Below are positions 1-4,533 of a stretch of 6,730 bases of DNA, in pieces. Made by a program: the position numbers and the translations under genes. Under the pieces are notes generated by a model that saw only the letters and a list, made by a program, of their open reading frames with translations, made no database searches and was not told the DNA's origin. The stretch's first letter is position 1; each line of letters begins with the position of its first letter. The DNA comes from an uncultured Clostridia bacterium (lineage in GTDB: Bacteria; Bacillota; Clostridia; Christensenellales; UBA1242): NCBI GenBank assembly GCA_947589655.1, contig CANQCE010000052.1, positions 1 to 6,730 of the forward strand, written 5' to 3'.

Positions 1-934
1 TGGCGAACTCCCTTGTCGCACTGAGTTTGGAGTCGGAGACAATGGTGAGTTTTCCGCAAGCGATTGCTTCAAGGCAAGAGAGCCCTTCAACTTCGGTGTC
101 TGCTGGGTGAATGTAAAGGTCAGCAAAGTTAAACAGAGAAACCACTTGTTCGCGAGATAAAAATTGAAAAACAGGGTAGTTAGGCAGTTTTTTAGAAATT
201 TTCATGATGTGGCTTTTTGTTGGACCTTTTCCGCCAAAGATAAGTTGAATTTTGTCTTTATATTTGCTTTGCAAAACCGCCTTGATAATTAAATCGTGGC
301 GTTTTTCGCGAGAAAATCTGCCAACAAAACAAATTACAAACTTGTCTTGGAAAAGGGTTGGCTTATTTTCTTTTTTCATGCGATACATATCATTATATCC
401 GTTTGAAATTACGTGCAAGTTAGACTTAAACTTGTGCTTTTGCAAAGTGTTTGCCACCATTAAAGATGGGCAGTGAATGTGCTGAATATATCTGTAAGTT
501 TGGTGATAGAATTTGTGCCAAATAGAAGCGTTCACTGGCTTTACGTGTTCCATATAAATTGTGCTTGTAATGTTTTTTGGAACAAGGTGGAAAGCGGCGG
601 TGCAAGGAACGCCCAACTCTCGGCAAAGTTGAATTGTTTTGTAGCCAAGTTTGAAAGGCATATAAACGTGCACAACGTCTGCCCCTTGAATTGCTCTGGT
701 TAAAACTTCTCTGTCTGGCTTTGCAGGGGTGAAACCTTGCGAATGAACAATTTTGTTGATTGGCTTCCCAAAATTCCTTTCGTTCAGTGCGTAGGCTGTG
801 TTATTTGCGTTGTCAATGGAAACAACCCTTACAGTGTGCCCAAGCGATACAAGCCCATTGTAAAACCTTTGTGCCGATGTGCTTGTGCCGTGCGTGTTAA
901 GATAAAATTGGTCTGTTACAAGTGTTATTATCAT
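1..934 (-). CDS. GT4-family glycosyltransferase, partial (C-terminus off the left edge)
   Basis: Retaining GT-B glycosyltransferase of family 4, probably cytoplasmic or membrane-peripheral. The reading frame is open from an ATG at 934 to the window edge, giving 311 codons. The N-terminus (MIITLVTDQFYLNTHGTSTS) has the opening strand and the Gly-Thr-Ser-Thr loop seen in diacylglycerol glucosyltransferase-like and phosphatidylinositol mannosyltransferase-like enzymes. The nucleotide-sugar site shows GRFSREK at residues 205-211, whose Arg and Lys usually contact the diphosphate. The EX7E motif is E281 to E289, inside EVEGLSCLEAIACG. An AAAAGGAT Shine-Dalgarno site at 942-948 supports the start. 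There is no signal peptide. The substrate cannot be read from sequence; a lipid acceptor is an inference from resemblance to membrane glycolipid synthases. The family usually has about 350-420 residues, so perhaps 50-100 are missing past the edge. Confidence 0.9.
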   Translation of the reverse strand, partial: MIITLVTDQFYLNTHGTSTSAQRFYNGLVSLGHTVRVVSIDNANNTAYALNERNFGKPINKIVHSQGFTPAKPDREVLTRAIQGADVVHVYMPFKLGYKTIQLCRELGVPCTAAFHLVPKNITSTIYMEHVKPVNASIWHKFYHQTYRYIQHIHCPSLMVANTLQKHKFKSNLHVISNGYNDMYRMKKENKPTLFQDKFVICFVGRFSREKRHDLIIKAVLQSKYKDKIQLIFGGKGPTKSHIMKISKKLPNYPVFQFLSREQVVSLFNFADLYIHPADTEVEGLSCLEAIACGKLTIVSDSKLSATREFA

Positions 935-946
935 AAAAAAATCCTT

Positions 947-991
947 TTACAATTAAATTAAACAAAAATAATTTTGTTAATTAAATTGTAA
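947..991. repeat. Long near-perfect inverted repeat in the glycosyltransferase leader and promoter
   Basis: Arms of about 20 bp (947-967 and 972-991) begin TTACAATT and end AATTGTAA. They differ by one substitution and one indel, around a centre of about 4 nt. The repeat spans from the glycosyltransferase Shine-Dalgarno site (942-948) across the candidate minus-strand -10 box (990-985). It is almost all A and T, so a stable RNA hairpin is less likely than a protein-binding palindrome. Regulatory function is inferred from position. Confidence 0.6.
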
Positions 992-1013
992 CACTTTTTT
1001 AACAAAATACAAA
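985..1013 (-). promoter_or_regulatory. Candidate extended -10 promoter for the glycosyltransferase gene
   Basis: On the minus strand, TGT-TACAAT (-10 box at 990-985) is an extended -10 element. A poor -35 (TTTGTA, 1013-1008) sits 17 bp upstream. The expected transcript start near 978 gives a leader of about 44 nt. The rest of the gap up to 1061 is low-complexity A/T with ACAAA-like runs and shows nothing else. No GC-containing terminator follows the upstream minus-strand gene, so read-through from it is also possible. Confidence 0.45.
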
Positions 1014-1061
1014 CAAAAATGAACAAAAAACAAAAAATTTAAAAAATTTTAATTATTTTTT

Positions 1062-1382
1062 TTAAACGCTTAAAGCACAATATTTTTTTAAATAAGCTGA
1101 CTGATTTATTCCGTCTTCAACAAAAAGATGTGTAACTTGATTATAAAAATAGAATGAGTTTGAAAGATTGTGCACCATAAAAATTTCTATATTATTGGTC
1201 TTTGAAAATTGCAATGCATAACAAATTAAGTTTGCTGCATCGTTTGAAAAAAAGAAACTTTTGCGTCCAGCCTTTACAAGTTCGCGAAAAAGTTTTTTTA
1301 TATTTTCATAATCGGCGAATTGATGAGATGAGTGAATGTAAACTGTGTCTGGAAGGGTGCTCTCTAAAATTTGACTGCTCAT
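1062..1382 (-). CDS. Unrecognised 106-residue protein
   Basis: I do not recognise this family. Translation is credible because an AAGGAG Shine-Dalgarno site (1388-1393) lies 5 nt before the ATG, and the gene sits in the same orientation upstream of the glycosyltransferase. The protein looks soluble, without a signal peptide or clear membrane helix. By eye it alternates hydrophobic strands and helices: TVYIHSS, a helix around NIKKLFRELVKAG, SFFFSND, a helix around AANLICYALQFS, IEIFMVHN, then THLFVED. This suggests a small Rossmann-like or flavodoxin-like alpha/beta fold, which is inference only. It is rich in Phe, Tyr, Asn and Ser and has two Cys (residues 75 and 102). No catalytic motif is evident. 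It could be a stand-alone ligand-binding domain or the remnant of a larger protein. Its bicistronic link to the glycosyltransferase is uncertain, since the gap is 127 nt and contains a promoter. Confidence 0.65.
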   Translation of the reverse strand: MSSQILESTLPDTVYIHSSHQFADYENIKKLFRELVKAGRKSFFFSNDAANLICYALQFSKTNNIEIFMVHNLSNSFYFYNQVTHLFVEDGINQSAYLKKYCALSV

Positions 1383-1420
1383 TTTTTCTCCTTAAATTAA
1401 TAGATAGTTTCTCATATTCT

Positions 1421-1450
1421 ATATTACACCATATTTTTTTGGAATTACAA
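1421..1450 (-). promoter_or_regulatory. Candidate promoter for the 106-residue protein
   Basis: On the minus strand, TTGTAA (1450-1445) and TAATAT (1426-1421) are separated by 18 bp, with transcription predicted to begin near 1414. It would give a leader of about 32 nt before the ATG at 1382. Both boxes are imperfect and the region is A/T-rich, so the match is suggestive only. Confidence 0.35.
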
Positions 1451-1465
1451 GCAATTTTTAATAAT

Positions 1466-1494
1466 TTCAGAAATAAGCGGAAATAAATTATAAG
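1466..1494 (+). promoter_or_regulatory. Candidate promoter for the XRE regulator-ku transcript
   Basis: A TATAAG -10 box (1489-1494) lies 17 bp after a weak TTCAGA -35 (1466-1471). An 11-bp palindrome, ATTTCAGAAAT (1464-1474), overlaps the -35. The sequence GAAATAA recurs with a 10-bp period (1470 and 1480). The palindrome or repeat could be an operator for the downstream XRE protein, but both are short in an A/T-rich background. Confidence 0.35.
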
Positions 1495-1523
1495 ACTAAA
1501 ATAAAAAAATAGGGGAGGTTTTT

Positions 1524-1847
1524 ATGGCAGATATTAAAAACGAATATAGAAAATTTTTTGTAGAAAGGCTAAGTTATTTCAGGGTGCAAAGCAAACTTTC
1601 TGGGAGAGAACTTTCAAATCGCATGGGGAAATCGGATGGCTATATTGCAAAGTTTGAAATGGGCGGAGTGAATATGCCGTCAGAAACTTTAATGGACGCA
1701 ATGACAATTTTAAGCGTTCCGCCAGAAAAGTTTTTTTGCAAGTATCCAGAAAAATTTGAGGAAGAAGCGGAACTTTTGGAAAAATGGCGTGCACTTTCGG
1801 ATGAAAACAAAAAGTTTTTTATGACCATTCTTGAAAAGTTAAGATAA
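1524..1847 (+). CDS. XRE-family helix-turn-helix transcriptional regulator
   Basis: A 107-residue cytoplasmic DNA-binding protein. Residues 13-70 form a Cro/C1-type HTH. The helix around 26-33 (SGRELSNR) precedes the recognition helix around 37-45 (SDGYIAKFE), followed by PSETLMDAMTIL and an aromatic VPPEKFF end. The last 30 residues are Glu/Lys-rich and probably helical (EEEAELLEKWRALSDENK), perhaps for oligomerisation; no ligand-binding or peptidase domain is attached. A very strong AGGGGAGG Shine-Dalgarno site (1511-1518) fixes the ATG. The gene lies 46 nt upstream of ku on the same strand and is divergent from the gene at 1062-1382. Control of ku, of itself or of the divergent gene is an inference from position. 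A phage-type repressor origin is possible, but no phage genes are nearby. Confidence 0.9.
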   Translation: MADIKNEYRKFFVERLSYFRVQSKLSGRELSNRMGKSDGYIAKFEMGGVNMPSETLMDAMTILSVPPEKFFCKYPEKFEEEAELLEKWRALSDENKKFFMTILEKLR

Positions 1848-1849
1848 AT

Positions 1850-1893
1850 TATAATATTTTTTCTTCTGCACAAACTATTTGCAGGAGTTTTTT
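1850..1893 (+). promoter_or_regulatory. Hairpin over the ku ribosome-binding site, followed by a U-run; possible internal promoter
   Basis: CTTCTGCA (1863-1870) can pair with TGCAGGAG (1880-1887): eight pairs including one G-U, around a 9-nt loop. The 3' arm contains the ku Shine-Dalgarno GCAGGAG (1881-1887). The hairpin is followed directly by TTTTTT (1888-1893) and then the ATG at 1894. The shape therefore fits both an intrinsic terminator and an RBS-sequestering stem. A perfect TATAAT at 1850-1855, with only a poor -35, would start transcripts near 1862, placing the hairpin at the 5' end of the mRNA. The pairing is visible in sequence; the regulatory role is inference. Confidence 0.5.
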
Positions 1894-2712
1894 ATGGCAA
1901 AAATTAAAACGGCAATTCAGTTTGGGCTGGTGTATATTCCAATCACACTGCACTCTTGCACCAAAAACACGGACATTGGCTTTAACCTGATTCATAAAAA
2001 AACAGGGCAGAGAATAAAGTATAAAAAAACTTGCGAAAACTGCCCAGCAAAAATTGCGCCAGAGGATATTGTTAAGGGCTATGAATATGAGCGCGACAAA
2101 TATGTTATTTTAACGCCGCAAGAACTGAACAAACTTAAAACCAAAAAGGACGAAAATATTGAAATTTTGCAATTTTCTTCGCTCGGCGAAATTGACCCAA
2201 TTTTTTATGAGGACAGTTTTTATGTGGAACCCACTGGGGCAAAAAATGCTTATGCGCTGCTTTTAAAGGCCCTTGAAAGCGAGAAAAAAGTGGGCATTGC
2301 CAAAGCGGTTTTGGGGCAGAGCGAAAGTTTGCTGGCATTGCGTGCAATAGATGGCATTTTGGTGATTTCAAAACTTCATTTTTCGGATGAAATACAGGAA
2401 AATCCTGTGCAAAAGCCATCAGAGACTATTAAAAAAGAGGAACTTGAACTTGCGAAAAAACTGATTGTGAACATGACTAAAAAATTTGATATTGCCGCTT
2501 ACAAAAACGAATATAAAGAGCGTTTAAAAAAGGCAATTGACGATAAGATTGCTGGGCAAGAAATTCAGACGCCAAAGGCGGCGAAACCTAAAACAATCAC
2601 CAATCTTATGGAAGCACTCCGCCAGTCCGTTAAAACCATTGATGACGATGATGATAACGGAAAAATTGTGCGCCTAAAGCCTCGTAGCAGCAAAAAAGCA
2701 TCTTCCAGATAG
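1894..2712 (+). CDS. ku: Ku, DNA end-binding protein of non-homologous end joining
   Basis: Bacterial Ku forms a homodimeric ring that loads on double-strand break ends and recruits the ligase LigD. The 272-residue product has the normal family length. It opens with the conserved strand IQFGLVYIPITLH (8-20). Next come the RIKYKKTCENC segment (Cys47, Cys50) and the characteristic KGYEYERDKYVILTPQEL. The barrel-core stretch GEIDPIFYEDSFYVEP and the LALRAIDGILVISKLHFSDEI region follow. Near the C-terminus is the conserved NLMEALRQS (237-245), then an acidic DDDDD run and a Lys/Arg/Ser-rich tail that may aid DNA contact. I chose the ATG at 1894, preceded by GCAGGAG. An in-frame TTG at 1879 is too close to that site. 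No ligD lies in this window, so the partner must be elsewhere or absent. Expression may be limited by the hairpin at its start. Confidence 0.97.
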   Translation: MAKIKTAIQFGLVYIPITLHSCTKNTDIGFNLIHKKTGQRIKYKKTCENCPAKIAPEDIVKGYEYERDKYVILTPQELNKLKTKKDENIEILQFSSLGEIDPIFYEDSFYVEPTGAKNAYALLLKALESEKKVGIAKAVLGQSESLLALRAIDGILVISKLHFSDEIQENPVQKPSETIKKEELELAKKLIVNMTKKFDIAAYKNEYKERLKKAIDDKIAGQEIQTPKAAKPKTITNLMEALRQSVKTIDDDDDNGKIVRLKPRSSKKASSR

Positions 2713-2726
2713 GAGGATGTTTTTTT
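2692..2726 (+). terminator. Intrinsic terminator overlapping the ku stop codon
   Basis: CATCTTCC (2699-2706) pairs with GGAGGATG (2712-2719), including one G-U, around the loop AGATA. Seven T residues follow (2720-2726). An A-run (2692-2697) can extend the stem against the T-run, so the structure could also work on the opposite strand. The ku stop TAG (2710-2712) lies in the loop and the first base of the 3' arm, so the last codons of ku form the 5' arm. Confidence 0.85.
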
Positions 2727-2762
2727 AATAAAAAGTTTTTCAGTTTTACATTCTTTTTGCAA

Positions 2763-2782
2763 AATAAATTGCACAATTTATT
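2763..2782. repeat. Perfect 20-bp palindrome upstream of marR
   Basis: AATAAATTGCACAATTTATT has 9-bp perfect arms around a CA centre. Its centre is 34 bp, about three helical turns, upstream of the centre of the promoter palindrome at 2793-2820. The inner TTG/CAA half-site edges resemble that palindrome, but the spacing differs. It could be a second operator or a binding site for another factor. Confidence 0.5.
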
Positions 2783-2792
2783 GTATATCTTG

Positions 2793-2820
2793 AAAATTTG
2801 TTGACACGACAACAAATTTT
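2793..2820. promoter_or_regulatory. Probable MarR operator (11-bp-arm palindrome)
   Basis: AAAATTTGTTG (2793-2803) and CAACAAATTTT (2810-2820) are perfect inverted arms around ACACGA. The palindrome overlaps the -35 hexamer and most of the spacer of the marR-degV promoter. A bound dimer would therefore exclude RNA polymerase. Autoregulation through such a site is typical of MarR-family genes; that this MarR binds here is inference. Confidence 0.7.
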
Positions 2821-2830
2821 GTGGTATCAT
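2801..2830 (+). promoter_or_regulatory. Sigma-A promoter of the marR-degV operon
   Basis: A consensus -35 TTGACA (2801-2806) is followed after 18 bp by TATCAT (2825-2830). TG at 2822-2823 makes it an extended -10. Transcription should begin near 2837, at the GAGGTGG Shine-Dalgarno site (2837-2843), so the leader before the ATG at 2847 is only about 10 nt. Confidence 0.8.
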
Positions 2831-2846
2831 AAAAAAGAGGTGGTTT

Positions 2847-3305
2847 ATGGAACAAAGATATGACCTTTTTACAGGCTTGATATTAAACATTTCGCGTTGT
2901 ATTCAAAAAATAAAGAACACAGAGATGTCTGCCTTTGGCTACAAAGGCAAGCAGGTGCAATGCTTGTTCACTCTTTACAACTGCCATGGTGGTGCAAGTT
3001 TAAAGGAACTTTGCGAAAGGTGTGACGAAGATAAAGGGGCGATGTCGCGAACGATTAAAGAACTTGTGGAGAACGATTTGGTTTTTGTGGAAGAAAAAAA
3101 TGAGCAAAAATACAAAAATCCTGTCAAACTTACAGAAAAGGGCAAATCTTTTGCCAAAATTGTGTCTGACAGAATTTCCCAAATGCTAGATGCGGCAAGT
3201 GTGGGAATTTCGGACAAAGAGCGTGAGGTGTTATACAAGTCGCTCGGGTGCATATCTGGCAATTTAACAAAAATTTGTGAAAATTATGGGGTGAAAAATG
3301 ATTAA
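2847..3305 (+). CDS. MarR-family winged-helix transcriptional regulator
   Basis: A 152-residue cytoplasmic regulator, expected to act as a dimer. N- and C-terminal helices (about 1-30 and 103-148) would form the dimer interface. The winged helix-turn-helix runs from about 33 to 100: SLKELCERC leads into the recognition helix DKGAMSRTIKELVENDLV, then a wing containing KNPVKLTEKG, a strong MarR signature. Seven cysteines in such a small protein (18, 39, 46, 56 and 59 among them) are noteworthy and might allow redox sensing, although no specific sensor pair is recognisable. It is followed by degV with an 8-nt overlap (3298-3305), indicating translational coupling and shared regulation. The palindrome in its promoter suggests autorepression. 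The ligand is unknown; because the partner is a DegV protein, a fatty-acid-related signal is a reasonable guess. Confidence 0.93.
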   Translation: MEQRYDLFTGLILNISRCIQKIKNTEMSAFGYKGKQVQCLFTLYNCHGGASLKELCERCDEDKGAMSRTIKELVENDLVFVEEKNEQKYKNPVKLTEKGKSFAKIVSDRISQMLDAASVGISDKEREVLYKSLGCISGNLTKICENYGVKND

Positions 3306-4170
3306 AATTTTAGTTGACAGTGCTTCGGACATCACACAGAAAGAAGCAGAAGAAATGGGCATTTATATGGTGCCAATTGAGGTGCGTTTTGGAGAAGATG
3401 TTTTTTTTGACGGAGTAAATCTTTCCAAAAAGGAGTTTTATGAAAAACTTATTGAAAGCAGCGAACTTCCAAAAACAAGCCAGATAAACGAGTTCAGGTT
3501 TGAAGAAGAATTTAAAAAACTTACGCAAAATGGTGACGAACTTATTGTGATAACCATTTCTTCCAAACTTTCTGGGACTTTTGACAATGCAAAACGTGCG
3601 GCAAAAGAGTTTGGCGAAAAAGTGGCAGTTGTTGACAGTTTAAACGCCGCAATAGGCGAGCGAATTTTGTGCGAATTTGCACTTAAACTTATTTCAGAGG
3701 GCAAAAGCCTTGAAGAAATTGTTAAAATTTTGAACGAGAAAAAGAAAAACATTCAGGTTATTGCGCTTTTGGACACTTTAAAATATCTGAAAAAAGGTGG
3801 ACGAATTTCGGCGGTGGTTGCTCTTACTGGAGAGATATTTTCGATAAAGCCTGTTGTTGCGGTGATTGACGGCGAGGTTAAACTTGTTGGCAAGGCGATA
3901 GGTTCCAAAAAGGGCAACAATCTTTTGATGCAACTTGCAGAAAAAAGCGGCGGCATTGATTTTTCCATGCCGTATGGCTTAATTTATTCAGGACTGAGCG
4001 ATGAAATTTTGCAAAAATATATCAAAGACAGCGAAAGCCTTTGGAAAGACAATGTGAAAGATGTAACAAAAATTCCAATTCACATGCTGGGCAGCACAAT
4101 TGGAACTCACATAGGCCCAGGCGCTATTGGCGTGGCATTTTATTCACTGGGCAAGGATATTGAAAAATAA
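3298..4170 (+). CDS. degV: DegV-family (FakB-like) fatty-acid-binding protein
   Basis: DegV/FakB proteins bind a fatty acid in a buried tunnel; those that pair with FakA present it for phosphorylation to acyl-phosphate for phospholipid synthesis. The 290-residue length is typical. Conserved points are the opening KILVDSASDIT (3-13), PKTSQ (58-62) with Thr60-Ser61, and ISSKLSGTF (87-95) with Ser92. Further on are GGRIS (167-171) and the C-terminal HIGPGAIG (271-278). The Thr/Ser residues and terminal His are the family's usual carboxylate contacts. The protein is cytoplasmic with no signal peptide. The ATG overlaps the marR stop by 8 nt, and GGGGTG (3288-3293) inside marR serves as ribosome-binding site. 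No fakA kinase lies here, so whether this copy serves FakA or another lipid process is open. No clear plus-strand terminator follows. Confidence 0.95.
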   Translation: MIKILVDSASDITQKEAEEMGIYMVPIEVRFGEDVFFDGVNLSKKEFYEKLIESSELPKTSQINEFRFEEEFKKLTQNGDELIVITISSKLSGTFDNAKRAAKEFGEKVAVVDSLNAAIGERILCEFALKLISEGKSLEEIVKILNEKKKNIQVIALLDTLKYLKKGGRISAVVALTGEIFSIKPVVAVIDGEVKLVGKAIGSKKGNNLLMQLAEKSGGIDFSMPYGLIYSGLSDEILQKYIKDSESLWKDNVKDVTKIPIHMLGSTIGTHIGPGAIGVAFYSLGKDIEK

Positions 4171-4212
4171 TAAAAATAGGGGGTTAATGAAACTTAAATA
4201 AAAAATGAGTTT

Positions 4213-4235
4213 GCTTATCTGGTGGATTGCCAGGG
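4213..4235. repeat. Upstream copy of a 23-bp direct repeat of the tRNA-Lys 3' end
   Basis: Positions 4213-4235 match 4365-4387 at 21 of 23 positions. The 16 bp from 4220 to 4235 (TGGTGGATTGCCAGGG) are identical to the end of the tRNA gene, including CCA, the acceptor strand and part of the T stem. The similarity runs on into the base of the tRNA terminator. The copies lie 152 bp apart, in the pattern of an attachment-site duplication or a decayed second tRNA copy. Confidence 0.75.
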
Positions 4236-4348
4236 CGCGCTTTGGGAGTGAAACGGACAACGAGCACGAACACTTACTCTGGACATGTCCAGGGTTCTGT
4301 TTGCGAAGCAAACGCAAAATCTTTGATTTTGCAGAGCCCCATGGCAAT
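4220..4348 (-). other. tRNA-ended, hairpin-rich element of unknown nature
   Basis: Read on the minus strand, this segment begins ATTGCCATGGGGCTC and ends CCCTGGCAATCCACCA, the latter identical to the tRNA-Lys 3' end. The ends can pair: 4338-4348 with 4226-4235, ten pairs with one bulged A. Inside are three successive hairpins: the perfect palindrome CTGGACATGTCCAG (4279-4292), GTTTGC-GAA-GCAAAC (4299-4313) and GCAAAATC-TTT-GATTTTGC (4314-4332). Local base composition is clearly more GC-rich than the flanks. It has no coding potential I trust and no promoter of its own. It may be the remnant of an integrated element, a MITE-like repeat or a structured RNA; I cannot decide. Confidence 0.5.
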
Positions 4349-4368
4349 AAAAAAAGCCTAAACGGCTT
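4349..4368 (-). terminator. Intrinsic terminator of tRNA-Lys
   Basis: On the minus strand, AAGCC (4368-4364) and GGCTT (4358-4354) form a stem around GTTTA, with the T-run continuing to 4349. It begins 3 nt after the encoded CCA. The stem is short, so read-through into the tRNA-ended element is conceivable. Confidence 0.75.
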
Positions 4369-4371
4369 GTT

Positions 4372-4447
4372 TGGTGGATTGCCAGGGGCTCGAACCCTGG
4401 ACCCTTCGATTAAGAGTCGAATGCTCTACCAACTGAGCTAGCAATCC
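4372..4447 (-). tRNA. tRNA-Lys (anticodon CUU), CCA encoded
   Basis: The 76-nt minus-strand gene folds as a full cloverleaf. The acceptor is GGATTGC/GCAATCC, the D stem GCTC/GAGC with loop AGTTGGTA, and the anticodon stem TTCGA/TCGAA. The loop CTCTTAA gives anticodon CTT, which reads AAG. The variable loop has 5 nt; the T stem is CAGGG/CCCTG with loop TTCGAGC; the discriminator is A, followed by CCA. It has its own consensus promoter and terminator. A UUU-anticodon tRNA for the more frequent AAA codon must lie elsewhere. Confidence 0.98.
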
Positions 4448-4486
4448 AAATGCTTTCAATTTTCTCGGCAAGAAAAAACTATGTGT

Positions 4487-4515
4487 ATTATACTACACAT
4501 TTTTTTTATTGTCAA
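4487..4515 (-). promoter_or_regulatory. Consensus sigma-A promoter of tRNA-Lys
   Basis: On the minus strand, TTGACA (4515-4510) and TATAAT (4492-4487) match consensus exactly with a 17-bp spacer. Transcription should start near 4480, leaving a 5' leader of about 33 nt for RNase P to remove. An inverted repeat, ATGTGTA/TACACAT (4481-4487 and 4494-4500), brackets the -10 box. Confidence 0.93.
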
Positions 4516-4533
4516 TCAAATTTCTAGATTTTT

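Noticed and set aside
473..961. Plus-strand ORFs of about 75 codons (473-703 and 737-961)
   Set aside because: They lie opposite the glycosyltransferase, whose minus-strand frame has clear GT4 motifs. They look like no known protein and lack ribosome-binding sites.
1202..1486. A 94-codon plus-strand ORF overlapping the unrecognised protein
   Set aside because: No ribosome-binding site; it runs antisense to 1062-1382 and into the divergent promoter region, and the minus-strand ORF has AAGGAG at proper spacing.
1879..1893. TTG at 1879 as the ku start
   Set aside because: It overlaps the Shine-Dalgarno itself. ATG 1894 has correct spacing and gives the conserved MAKIKTAI-type N-terminus.
4205..4441. 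A 78-codon plus-strand ORF after degV
   Set aside because: It runs antisense through the tRNA-Lys gene and the hairpin element, a well-known kind of false ORF, and it has no Shine-Dalgarno site.
4220..4447. A tmRNA
   Set aside because: The CCA-ended element is only about 130 nt, has no recognisable tag reading frame and lacks the conserved tmRNA 5' end; the intact cloverleaf nearby is a normal tRNA-Lys.
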